DNA of 64,000 nucleotides from Aliarcobacter sp. (GTDB taxonomy: Bacteria > Campylobacterota > Campylobacteria > Campylobacterales > Arcobacteraceae), in NCBI GenBank assembly GCA_028689025.1, contig JAQTXA010000002.1, positions 1-64,000 of the forward strand, in the 5' to 3' direction. Below the pieces are notes generated by a model. It searched no databases, was not told the origin of the DNA, and saw only the letters and a list, made by a program, of their open reading frames with translations. Positions within the stretch are counted from its first letter, which is position 1, and each line of letters opens with the position of its first letter. This document shows, piece after piece, positions 1-8,529 of this stretch. Made by a program: the position numbers and the translations under genes.

Positions 1-143
1 ATTATAATAGGTTTTTATCTCTTTGTCAAGGGGTTAGCGCTTAAATTTCGCTTAATGTTTCGGATTTTACGGTTTTTAAGGTTTTTGCTTACTTTTTATT
101 GGGTTTTTACGTATTTGTTTGATTTTTGTTGGGAATTAAATTA
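1..143. other. non-coding G/T-rich stretch at window edge
   Basis: No convincing gene was found. The plus strand is G/T-rich between about 55 and 135, with several copies of short GGTTTTT or GTTTTT-like runs. The only open frame there (from 55) runs antisense through the pseudopilin gene and has no ribosome binding site, so I do not call it. The stretch lies downstream of the pseudopilin gene and may hold its 3' end, but no clear terminator hairpin is seen. Confidence 0.4.
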
Positions 144-767
144 TTATTCTTCTATTTTTGTATATCCACTACTTGGAAATAAAACAATTTTCTTACTTTT
201 TCCATCTTTATTAATAAATTTTATATCACAATGCTCTGTTATTTCATATTCTGATGACTCATTTTCATATGAACTTAATTTTGAATATACTTTTCCATCA
301 CTTCCAAATGATAATTGTCCTAATGATGTTGTTTCATTACAAGATATTTGTACGTCAGTTATTCCAAAAACTTTTGTTAATAAAACATATTTACTATTTG
401 AACTATTTTCTTTACAATAATTTGAACTGTAAATATTTTTTTTTGTTAATGGATCTTTTAAACTATCTTCACTACTTGGATGACCACTATTGTTTTTATC
501 ACTGTAAATTGAATAATATATCCCATCTTCAGTTTCTCTACATCTAAAAAATTTCATAGTCCATCTTTTTTTATACCATAAAGAATCATTTGCATCATGT
601 TTATCATCAATTAATGCCAAGTATCTTGTATATGATAAATACAATAAAATTCTATTCGTTAATTCATCTAAATTGTTAATTTTATTTTTGGGCAAAAAAG
701 TTATATATAAAAAGCTTATGAGTGTTATTGTTAGTATCAATTCTAAAATAGAAAATGATTTTTTCAT
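144..767 (-). CDS. lone type II secretion/type IV pilus-like pseudopilin
   Basis: A 207-residue protein beginning with a class III prepilin signal: a short basic leader (MKKS), then FSILEL with Glu at +5 and a hydrophobic helix of about 16 residues. Such pseudopilins are cleaved and N-methylated by PilD-type peptidase and assemble at the inner membrane. The predicted -1 residue is Ser rather than the usual Gly or Ala. Four Cys (about 76, 118, 142 and 180) could form disulfides in the periplasmic domain. Its start overlaps the stop of the preceding membrane-protein gene by 4 bases, so the two are probably translationally coupled. No other secretion or pilus genes are near. The class is well supported; which machine it serves is unknown. 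Confidence 0.75.
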   Translation of the reverse strand: MKKSFSILELILTITLISFLYITFLPKNKINNLDELTNRILLYLSYTRYLALIDDKHDANDSLWYKKRWTMKFFRCRETEDGIYYSIYSDKNNSGHPSSEDSLKDPLTKKNIYSSNYCKENSSNSKYVLLTKVFGITDVQISCNETTSLGQLSFGSDGKVYSKLSSYENESSEYEITEHCDIKFINKDGKSKKIVLFPSSGYTKIEE

Positions 768-1963
768 TTTAATTTTATTAAATAAGCGACAAAAACTTCC
801 TTACCATAATATTTTATGCTTATCTTTTCGCTTGGATAATTATAATCTTTTAGTGTTAGTAAATAATCATCACCTTGCCCTATTTTATAGAACTTCAATC
901 TTAATGCTAATTCTATATCATCAGTAGTTACAGATTTTATTCCTCTTTTTGAAAGTTCTTTTGATAATTCTTTAACAAAATGATACTGATAGACAAAGTG
1001 TTTAGTTGGATTTTGAAGAATTAGATATAAAGGCTTATTCACAAAAGTTAAAATTACATTTATTGACAACATCCCTACAACTAATATAACTAGAATATTA
1101 TAATTAGTTCTAAACTCCCTTAGTCTAACTCTATATGAGTGAAAAAAAGTTTTTAACATAAATGGCAATGAGATTACAACAAAAGGTGCAAAATCTTCTA
1201 TATATACTCTCTGTCTAAAAGAAACAATTAAAGATAAAAGTAATGCAGTTATTGAAATATACCAAGTTAAAGTTTTTTCATTTTTTATCCATGCTCTATA
1301 TATTGTGTATATAAAATATATAAAAAGAAATGGTGAAAATACTGTTGAATAAATAGCAAATGTATCAACTAAAAATCCTCTTGGTTTTCCGCCAGTTGAA
1401 AACCCATATATATACATTGAAATTGTAAATAATATTAAAGAAAAATATAAAAGTTTTATATCTTTGTTTTTTAATGAATAAAAGAATAATGCTAAATACA
1501 ATATTGCAAAGGAATTATCTATAAATAAGAATAAAATTAATAAAACATAAGAGTGTTTATTATACTTCTGGTAATAATACAAATATAACAAAGTACAAAA
1601 AATTACAATTATTGCACTATTAACTAATAAAGATGCACTAAGAACACCAGGAAGAGTCATAAATATTATGATAGAAATGTATCTATCTTTTTCATATCTG
1701 AAATAATTTTCAGTGATTTTATACATAATAATTACAGAAAAAATATAAAATAAAATAAAAGGTAGTCGTAATGCTATATCATTTTGTCCAAAAATATAAA
1801 TAGATGTATTTGTAATTAAAGACAAAACAGATGTATTTACAAATACATTTAAAGCTTCTTTATATGAAATACTTAGAGAATTACTTGCTTTAAACAACAA
1901 TATAAATGTTAAAAATAGTAGTGATAGATAAAAATAGTATTTATATTTGTTGTTTGTAATCAT
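764..1963 (-). CDS. PMT/ArnT-like (glycosyltransferase 39 superfamily) membrane protein, possibly degenerate
   Basis: A 399-residue protein with about ten hydrophobic segments. The first periplasmic loop and the helix after it (EALNVF, then ALRLPFILF and a Tyr-Lys-rich end) follow the pattern of polyisoprenyl-phosphate-sugar glycosyltransferases of the GT39/ArnT type. In that family the loop carries an Asp-Glu pair whose Asp is catalytic; here the pair reads Lys-Glu, so activity is doubtful or different. The gene starts 5 bases after pabA and overlaps the pseudopilin gene by 4 bases, which suggests one transcript. A role in modifying a surface glycan or pilin is only inference. Assignment to the superfamily is moderate. 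Confidence 0.6.
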   Translation of the reverse strand: MITNNKYKYYFYLSLLFLTFILLFKASNSLSISYKEALNVFVNTSVLSLITNTSIYIFGQNDIALRLPFILFYIFSVIIMYKITENYFRYEKDRYISIIIFMTLPGVLSASLLVNSAIIVIFCTLLYLYYYQKYNKHSYVLLILFLFIDNSFAILYLALFFYSLKNKDIKLLYFSLILFTISMYIYGFSTGGKPRGFLVDTFAIYSTVFSPFLFIYFIYTIYRAWIKNEKTLTWYISITALLLSLIVSFRQRVYIEDFAPFVVISLPFMLKTFFHSYRVRLREFRTNYNILVILVVGMLSINVILTFVNKPLYLILQNPTKHFVYQYHFVKELSKELSKRGIKSVTTDDIELALRLKFYKIGQGDDYLLTLKDYNYPSEKISIKYYGKEVFVAYLIKLK

Positions 1964-1968
1964 TTTGT

Positions 1969-2538
1969 TTATAATTTTAAGAAATTATCTATAATTTTAT
2001 GTCCATGTTCACTCATAATTGATTCAGGGTGAAACTGTACTCCATAAATTTGTTTTCCTTTTATTTCCAAAGACATAATTTCACCATCATCTTCACTATA
2101 TGAAGTAACAGTTATATCTTCTGGTAAATTATCTTTTTCAACTATTAGTGAGTGATATCTTGTTTGTGTAAACTCTTTTGGTAAGCCTTCAAAGATTTTT
2201 GTATCTTCAACAACTTTTATTAAAGAAGTTTTTCCATGCATCATGTTTTTAGCTCTTACAACATTTGCACCAAAAACCTGTCCGATTGCTTGATGTCCTA
2301 AACAAATACCAAAAATTGGTTTTTTACCAGCAAAATATTTTATTACATCTAAACAAACTCCCGCATCATTTGGTGTTGCTGGACCTGGAGATATTATAAT
2401 TTTTTGTGGATTTAATTCTTCTATTTGTTTTAAAGTTAATTCATCATTTCTTATAATTTTTAAATCAGCTCCTAATTCTAGGCAATATTGAACTATATTA
2501 TATGTAAAAGAGTCATAGTTATCAATCATTAAAATCAT
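1969..2538 (-). CDS. pabA: glutamine amidotransferase, component II of anthranilate or aminodeoxychorismate synthase
   Basis: A 189-residue class I glutamine amidotransferase that releases ammonia from glutamine for a chorismate-using partner. The catalytic triad is visible: Cys79 in GICLGHQ, and His170 and Glu172 in FHPES. The oxyanion-loop motif SPGP and the MMHGK segment are also present. Length matches TrpG/PabA. No trp or pab partner gene is adjacent, so whether it serves tryptophan, folate or both cannot be decided here; pabA is the tentative name because it stands outside a trp operon. The start is preceded by an AGGAAA ribosome site. It heads the three-gene minus-strand group with the membrane protein and pseudopilin. 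Confidence 0.88.
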   Translation of the reverse strand: MILMIDNYDSFTYNIVQYCLELGADLKIIRNDELTLKQIEELNPQKIIISPGPATPNDAGVCLDVIKYFAGKKPIFGICLGHQAIGQVFGANVVRAKNMMHGKTSLIKVVEDTKIFEGLPKEFTQTRYHSLIVEKDNLPEDITVTSYSEDDGEIMSLEIKGKQIYGVQFHPESIMSEHGHKIIDNFLKL

Positions 2539-2619
2539 ATATATTATTTCCTTTTTTTTAAGTTTTGTATTATAACAATAATAAAATTTGTTTATCTTAA
2601 AAAATTATCTAAATTAATT

Positions 2620-2634
2620 TGATAATCATTCTTA
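2620..2634. promoter_or_regulatory. Fur-box-like site upstream of fbpABC
   Basis: The 15 bases TGATAATCATTCTTA match 13 of 15 positions of the 7-1-7 Fur inverted repeat (TGATAATnATTATCA). The site lies about 75-90 bases before the fbpA start and about 40 bases upstream of a possible -10 (TATAAAAT, 2676-2683). An ATTATC/GATAAT inverted repeat also spans 2604-2626. Iron repression by Fur is known for this transporter family; binding here is inference. Confidence 0.5.
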
Positions 2635-2708
2635 GTATTAAGATTAATTAAAGAATAATAATATTACTATACAAATATAAAATCTTGAAAAAAGAAAAAG
2701 GAATTTAA

Positions 2709-3716
2709 ATGATAAAAAAATTAGCACTGGGAGCTGTTGTTTTAGCTTCATCATTATTTGCTTCAGGTGAAGTAAATGTTTATTCTCAAAGACATTATGA
2801 TTCAGATAAAATCTTACTGAAACAATTTGAAAAAGAAACAGGAATTAAAGTAAATGTTGTAACTGCAAAAGCAGAAGAATTAGTATCAAAATTAACAATT
2901 GAAGGTGCTAACACTCCTGCAGATGTTTTAATCACTGCAGATATTGGTAATCTTTATGAAGCAAAAACAAGAAATTTACTTCAACCTATAGAATCAAAAA
3001 TATTAACAGATAATATTCCTTCTCATCTAAGAGATGATGAAAATACATGGTTTGCACTGACAAAAAGAGCTAGAGTTTTTGTTTATAATCCAAATAAAAT
3101 TAATCCTTCTGAATTAAGTGATTATTTAGATCTTGCAAATCCTAAGTTTAAAGGAAGAGTTATAACAAGATCATCAACGGCAGCTTATAATAAATCTCTA
3201 TTAGCATCAATTATTGCAAATCATGGAGAAGAGAAAGCATTAGAATTTACAAAAGGTCTTGTAAATAATTTTCCTTATAATCCAAAAGGTGCAGATAGAG
3301 ATCAAATTAGAGCAGTTGCAGCAGGTGATGCTGATTTAGCTATAGTAAACACTTATTATTTAGGTGTGATGTTAAATGGTGAAGATAAAAAAGATGTGGA
3401 GATTGCTAAAAGTTTAAAAATATTTTTCCCTGCACAAAATACAACAGGAACTCATGTAAATATTTCAGGAGCTGGTGTTACATATTATGCAAAAAATAAA
3501 GAAAATGCTATTAAACTTATTGAATTTCTAAGTTCTGTAGAAGCCCAAGGAATTTTTGCAGAAGCTAACCATGAATATCCTGTAAACCCAAAAGCTAAAA
3601 TATCTGCAACAGTTGCATCATGGGGAACATTTAAAGAAGATACAATACCATTAAATGAAGTTGGAAAAAATACTAAAAATGCTGTTAAAATTGCAACAGA
3701 AGGGAATTGGAAATAA
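2709..3716 (+). CDS. fbpA: iron(III) ABC transporter periplasmic binding protein
   Basis: A 335-residue FbpA/FutA-type ferric-binding protein. It has a signal peptide (about residues 1-19, ending near ASGEVNVYS) and the typical opening VNVYSQRHYDSD of mature ferric-binding proteins. The adjacent Tyr pair in VNTYYLG is the usual iron-ligand pair of this family. It delivers ferric iron from the periplasm to the FbpBC importer. The ribosome site AAAGGA lies just before the ATG. The stop overlaps the fbpB start. A Fur-box-like site upstream suggests induction under iron limitation. Identification is strong; the exact form of iron bound is not shown. Confidence 0.93.
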   Translation: MIKKLALGAVVLASSLFASGEVNVYSQRHYDSDKILLKQFEKETGIKVNVVTAKAEELVSKLTIEGANTPADVLITADIGNLYEAKTRNLLQPIESKILTDNIPSHLRDDENTWFALTKRARVFVYNPNKINPSELSDYLDLANPKFKGRVITRSSTAAYNKSLLASIIANHGEEKALEFTKGLVNNFPYNPKGADRDQIRAVAAGDADLAIVNTYYLGVMLNGEDKKDVEIAKSLKIFFPAQNTTGTHVNISGAGVTYYAKNKENAIKLIEFLSSVEAQGIFAEANHEYPVNPKAKISATVASWGTFKEDTIPLNEVGKNTKNAVKIATEGNWK

Positions 3717-5275
3717 ACAGATTAAAATACTACTTAGCACCTTTTTTGGGGCTAAGTATAGCCTTACCAATATTATCACTACTTTTATACTTTTTAAGTG
3801 AAGGCAAATTTGATTTTGACTTCTTATTTAGCAAAGTATTAACTCAATATATAAGTAGCACAACAATTTTAGTTTTAGGAACTTTTGTTGTTGTTGTTAT
3901 ATTAGGAACAATAAGCTCTTATTTAAGTGCTAGATTTGAATATTTTGGGGATAAAATTTTTGCTCTTTTATTTGTACTCCCACTTGCATACCCTGCTTAT
4001 ATTTTAGGTTATGCCTATGTTGGTTTTTTTGAATATAGAGGAATTTTATCAGATATTGTTGGTAATACTAATGTTAGATATGATATTTTGAATATGTCAG
4101 GAGCAATATTTATTTTTGGAATTGCGATGTTCCCATATGTTTATATATTAGCAAGAGTATCTTTTGGTTCAATTTCATCAACAGTTAGTGAACTAGTATC
4201 TTTACATAAAATAAATCCAATAAAAGCTTTTTTTACAGTCTATTTACCTTTAGCATATCCTGCAATTTTTGCAGGAAGTATTTTAGCAATAATGGAAACA
4301 TTAAGTGATTATGGGACAGTTTTATATTTTGGAGTAGAAACATTTAGTGTTGGTATTTTTAAAAGTTGGTTTGGATATGGTGATTTAGCACAAGCTATAA
4401 ATGTAGCAATAATTTTACTTATATTTGTATTTGCAATTTTATGGACAGAGAGTTTAATTAGAAAAAAATATAGATTTGTTAGTTCAACATTTAGTGGCAA
4501 AAAAGCTTCTAAAATAAAGTTAACAGGAAAATACAATTTTTTAGCTTTTTTAATCTCATTTTTAATAGCTACAATTACACTTTTTATACCAACTATGGTT
4601 TTAATTTATTGGTTTTTATTAGATATTCACACCCTAGATTTTACTACATTTGATTATCTTTATAATACTTTGAGTTTAAATATATTCTCTTCAATAATTA
4701 TTATACTTTTATCTTTTTTTGTTGTTTATATGCTTAGATTTTATCCATCAAAGATTGGAAACTTTACCCATAAACTATCAGTTTTAGGATATTCAATTCC
4801 CGGTGCTGTTGTGGGAGTTGGCTTATTAATAATAAGTAGTTTTGTTGATACATCACTTGGTTATCAACTTTTTAGTGGAACTTTTTTCATTTTAATCTTT
4901 GCTTATGCAACAAGATATTTTGCATCAAGTATTGGTTCAATTGAAAATGGTTTTAGTAAAATTGATACAAGTATAGATGATGCAACAAAAATATTTGGGA
5001 AAAGTGAATCAAATAATATTTTTAAAGTATATTTACCCTTAATGAAACCATATATTCTAAGTGGTTTTTTAATTTTATATATTGATATTGCAAAAGAGTT
5101 GCCAGCAACTTTAATATTAAGACCATTCAATTTTGATACCTTGGCTATTAGAATATATGAATTAGCAAGTAATGAGATGTTATATAAAGTTGGTTTCCCT
5201 AGTTTAATCCTTGTTGGAACAACTGCAATTGCGGTTATATTACTTAATTCAAAATTTGTGAGAAGAAAAATATGA
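3707..5275 (+). CDS. fbpB: iron(III) ABC transporter permease
   Basis: A 522-residue inner-membrane permease with about twelve hydrophobic helices in two homologous halves, as in FbpB/SfuB, which act as a fused dimer. Each half carries the EAA-type cytoplasmic loop that docks the ATPase (around ELVSLHKINPIKAFFTVYLP and DATKIFGKSESNNIFKVYLP). The start is TTG, placed inside the end of fbpA (10-base overlap) behind AGAAGGGA; this implies translational coupling. The end overlaps fbpC as ATGA. It carries iron across the inner membrane with FbpA and FbpC. Confidence 0.92.
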   Translation: MEINRLKYYLAPFLGLSIALPILSLLLYFLSEGKFDFDFLFSKVLTQYISSTTILVLGTFVVVVILGTISSYLSARFEYFGDKIFALLFVLPLAYPAYILGYAYVGFFEYRGILSDIVGNTNVRYDILNMSGAIFIFGIAMFPYVYILARVSFGSISSTVSELVSLHKINPIKAFFTVYLPLAYPAIFAGSILAIMETLSDYGTVLYFGVETFSVGIFKSWFGYGDLAQAINVAIILLIFVFAILWTESLIRKKYRFVSSTFSGKKASKIKLTGKYNFLAFLISFLIATITLFIPTMVLIYWFLLDIHTLDFTTFDYLYNTLSLNIFSSIIIILLSFFVVYMLRFYPSKIGNFTHKLSVLGYSIPGAVVGVGLLIISSFVDTSLGYQLFSGTFFILIFAYATRYFASSIGSIENGFSKIDTSIDDATKIFGKSESNNIFKVYLPLMKPYILSGFLILYIDIAKELPATLILRPFNFDTLAIRIYELASNEMLYKVGFPSLILVGTTAIAVILLNSKFVRRKI

Positions 5276-6204
5276 AAAAAATTGTACAAATAAAAAATTT
5301 AAGAAAAGTATTTTCTAAAGGTAATATTTGCGTAGCAAATGATATTAACTTATCTATTAATGAAGGTGAGATTTTTACAATACTTGGAAAAAGTGGAAGT
5401 GGAAAAACTACTTTTTTAAGAATGATAGCAGGTCTTGAAACACCTGATAGTGGCGAAATAATTATTGATGATAAAGAAGTTTTTTCAAAAAATAAAAATC
5501 TTCAACCAAAAGATAGAAAAGTTGCTGTTGTTTTTCAAAACTATGCCCTACTTCCACACATTAGTATAGCTTCAAATATAACCTTTGGAAGTGATGCCTC
5601 AAAAGCTGATTTGGAAGAAGTTTTAGAAAAAACAAAACTAAAAGGTCAAGAAAATAAATTTCCCCATGAATTAAGTGGTGGTCAACAACAAAGAGTTGCA
5701 TTAGCAAGGGCAATTATTAATAAACCAAAAATTCTACTTCTTGATGAACCTTTAAGTAATATTGACACAGAATTAAGAGCTCATTTAAGAGTTGAATTAA
5801 AAGAGATGATAAAATCTTTTGGAATAACAGCTCTATTTATTACCCATGATAGAGAAGATGCTTTTTACTTATCCGACAAAATTGCTATTATGAGTGGTGG
5901 AGATATTCTACAAATTGGAACGGCTAAAGATATTTATCATCACCCAGCAAATTTATATTGTGCAAACTTTTTAGGAAAAATGACAAAAATCTCTGAGAAT
6001 ACATATATTAGACCTGAACATATTCGTATTTGCCAAGATGGTAATTTTGAAGCAATTATTAAAAGCATTGTTTTTTATGGTAGTTTCTATGAAATAATTA
6101 TAAAAACAGAAGATAAAGAGTTACTAGTTCATAGTTTTGATGACAATCTAGAAGTAAATCAAAAAATAAAATATTTGTATGATGGTGAAATCTTAACATT
6201 TTAA
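5272..6204 (+). CDS. fbpC: iron(III) ABC transporter ATP-binding protein
   Basis: A 310-residue ABC ATPase. Visible motifs are Walker A GKSGSGKTT, signature LSGGQQQR, Walker B ILLLDEP and the switch His in FITHDRE. The C-terminal extension after about residue 235 resembles a TOBE-type regulatory domain, as in FbpC (IRPEHIRI-like segment). It overlaps fbpB by 4 bases and closes the fbpABC operon. It energises iron import. No clear terminator separates it from the downstream sensor gene 60 bases away, so read-through is possible. Confidence 0.92.
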   Translation: MKKIVQIKNLRKVFSKGNICVANDINLSINEGEIFTILGKSGSGKTTFLRMIAGLETPDSGEIIIDDKEVFSKNKNLQPKDRKVAVVFQNYALLPHISIASNITFGSDASKADLEEVLEKTKLKGQENKFPHELSGGQQQRVALARAIINKPKILLLDEPLSNIDTELRAHLRVELKEMIKSFGITALFITHDREDAFYLSDKIAIMSGGDILQIGTAKDIYHHPANLYCANFLGKMTKISENTYIRPEHIRICQDGNFEAIIKSIVFYGSFYEIIIKTEDKELLVHSFDDNLEVNQKIKYLYDGEILTF

Positions 6205-6264
6205 ATTATTAAGAAAATTATTATTTACAATATTATTTTTATAATTATTGTAGTAGAATATTGC

Positions 6265-8529
6265 ATGTTTATAAAAAAATTAATTTTAATATTTATATTA
6301 TTTGTTACAAGCTTATTAGCACGTGAAAATCAGAAGGTAACACTTTACTTAGATTGGTTACATCAATTCCAATTTGCTGGATATTATATTGCTAAAGAAA
6401 AAAATTATTATAATGATTTTGGATTAGACGTTGAGATTAAAGAGTTTAATTCAAATTCTAATATTTTAAAAAATGTTATGGAAGATGAAGCATCATATGG
6501 TGTGGGAAAATCATCACTAATAATAGATAAATTTAATGGAAATAATATTGTTTTATTATCTAGTATCTACCAAACTTCTCCCCTTGTACTTATAAGCCTA
6601 AAAGATTCAAATATTGAAACTGTTAAAGATTTAAAAAATAAAAATATAATGATAACAGATGATGCTATAAGTTCAGCTGCTATCAATTCTATGATTATAT
6701 CTCAAGGGGTAAAATTAGATGATATTACAATACAAGAACACTCATTTGATATACATGATTTAATAAATAAAAAAACAGATGCAATGGCTTGTTTTTTATC
6801 AAATGAACCCTACATTCTTGAAAAAGAAAATATTAAATTTAATATATTAAATCCCCACGATTACAACTTTGATTTTTATGAAGGGATTCTTTATACCTCA
6901 CAAAATGAACTAATTAATAATCCATCTCGTGCACAAAATTTTAATAAAGCTTCATTAAAAGGTTGGGAATATGCTTTTAATAATGTTGAAGAAACAGCAA
7001 AATTAATATATGAAAAATATAATACTCAAAATAAAAGTTTAGATGCTTTAATATATGAAGGGAATGTATTAAAAAAATTATCGAAAATTAATGATGGATC
7101 TTTAGGAGATATAGATACTAAAACTATAGATGAAATTAAAAGATTCTTTAGTTTTTTAGGATTAAATAAACAAAATACTGTTTTTGATACAAATTCTATC
7201 ATATTAAACAAAATGAATATCGTATTAAATGATGGAGAAATTAAATATTTAGAAAATAATAGTTTTACACTTTTGGTAAAAGATAAAAATGTTCCTTTTT
7301 CATTTAAATTAACTAATCAATTAATAGGTATGGAGATAGATTTTTGGAATCTAATTTCGCAAAAACTATCAAAACCATTTAATATTGAAGAGACTATTGA
7401 TAATAAAGTGTTTAATATTTTTTCTAATACCATTAAAGCTCAGTTTATTTATTCTTTTGAGAAAAAAAGTGAAAATGGTTATTTATTAAGTGAATCTATT
7501 GCTCAAATTCCTATTGCCCTTGTTACAAAAAATGACAAAAATTTCATTACAAACTTATCTACACTGAAAAATGTTCAAATAGGCGTAATGGAAAATTTAG
7601 AGATTATATCAACTTTACAAAATGAATATCCAAATATAAACTTTATAAGTTTAAGCTCTATTGATGAGGCTCTTTTAAAACTGAAGAAGAATGAAATTTT
7701 TGCATTAGTTGATAACATTTATACAATATCTAATAAAATAGATAAAAATCATCTCAATAATATAAAAATTAATACTCTGCTAAATCATAAACTTAATACA
7801 TATTTACAAGTTGATGAAAAAGATAAACCTTTCATTAATATATTAAATAGTGCAATCCATAGATTTTCAAAAGAAGAAAAAAGTAATATTTTAGATAGTT
7901 ATCAGTTTATCTTTTATCCTAAAGAGATAGATTTTTATTTTATTGCAAAAATTCTTATTCCATTTATTTTATTATTGATAATTTTTATATATTTTAATTT
8001 AAAACTAAAAAAAGAGATAAAAAGAAGAGTTGAAGTTGAAGAACAATTATCTCAACTTGCAAATAATGATAGTTTAACAAATATTTTTAATAGAAGAAAA
8101 ATTGAAGAACTTTGTGAATTAGAAATAGAAAGAACTAAGAGATACAAAAATGACCTTTCAATTATCTTCTTTGATATAAATGATTTTAAAAAAATTAATG
8201 ACTCATTAGGACACCATTTAGGCGATGAAGTTTTAGTAAAAATTGCAAATTTAATAGAAAGAAATATTAGAACAACTGATTCAATTGGAAGATGGGGAGG
8301 AGATGAATTTTTAATAATTCTTCCCCAAACAAATCTATCTCAATGCGAAAATATAGTTTCTCATTTAGAAAAACAGTTATCACTAATCACATTTAGTGAA
8401 TCAATAAAAGTTACTTGTAGCTTTGGGGTAACAACTTGTGAGAATTGCGATAACATAGATTCTCTGCTAAGAAAAGCAGATGAATCTATGTATCTGAAGA
8501 AAATTAATCATAAAAAAAATAGAAATTAA
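6265..8529 (+). CDS. sensor diguanylate cyclase with NMT1/THI5-like and SBP3-like periplasmic domains
   Basis: A 754-residue membrane receptor. Order: signal peptide (1-19); an NMT1/THI5-like ligand-binding domain opening with DWLHQFQFAGYY and AKEKNYYNDFGLDV (about 25-250); a second solute-binding domain of the SBP_bac_3 type (about 330-550); one membrane helix (about 556-578); a GGDEF domain with intact GGDEF at 678-682. The GGDEF domain makes cyclic di-GMP from GTP. The ligand is unknown: NMT1 domains bind pyrimidine, taurine or nitrate-like compounds in other proteins. It follows fbpABC on the same strand with a possible own -10 (TATAAT, 6240-6245). Its stop overlaps that of the convergent nitrite reductase gene. 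Confidence 0.85.
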   Translation: MFIKKLILIFILFVTSLLARENQKVTLYLDWLHQFQFAGYYIAKEKNYYNDFGLDVEIKEFNSNSNILKNVMEDEASYGVGKSSLIIDKFNGNNIVLLSSIYQTSPLVLISLKDSNIETVKDLKNKNIMITDDAISSAAINSMIISQGVKLDDITIQEHSFDIHDLINKKTDAMACFLSNEPYILEKENIKFNILNPHDYNFDFYEGILYTSQNELINNPSRAQNFNKASLKGWEYAFNNVEETAKLIYEKYNTQNKSLDALIYEGNVLKKLSKINDGSLGDIDTKTIDEIKRFFSFLGLNKQNTVFDTNSIILNKMNIVLNDGEIKYLENNSFTLLVKDKNVPFSFKLTNQLIGMEIDFWNLISQKLSKPFNIEETIDNKVFNIFSNTIKAQFIYSFEKKSENGYLLSESIAQIPIALVTKNDKNFITNLSTLKNVQIGVMENLEIISTLQNEYPNINFISLSSIDEALLKLKKNEIFALVDNIYTISNKIDKNHLNNIKINTLLNHKLNTYLQVDEKDKPFINILNSAIHRFSKEEKSNILDSYQFIFYPKEIDFYFIAKILIPFILLLIIFIYFNLKLKKEIKRRVEVEEQLSQLANNDSLTNIFNRRKIEELCELEIERTKRYKNDLSIIFFDINDFKKINDSLGHHLGDEVLVKIANLIERNIRTTDSIGRWGGDEFLIILPQTNLSQCENIVSHLEKQLSLITFSESIKVTCSFGVTTCENCDNIDSLLRKADESMYLKKINHKKNRN

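Noticed and set aside
55-420. 121-codon open frame on the plus strand at the window edge
   Set aside because: It runs antisense through the pseudopilin gene, has no ribosome site and is low-complexity Phe/Leu-rich; a by-product of A+T-rich sequence.
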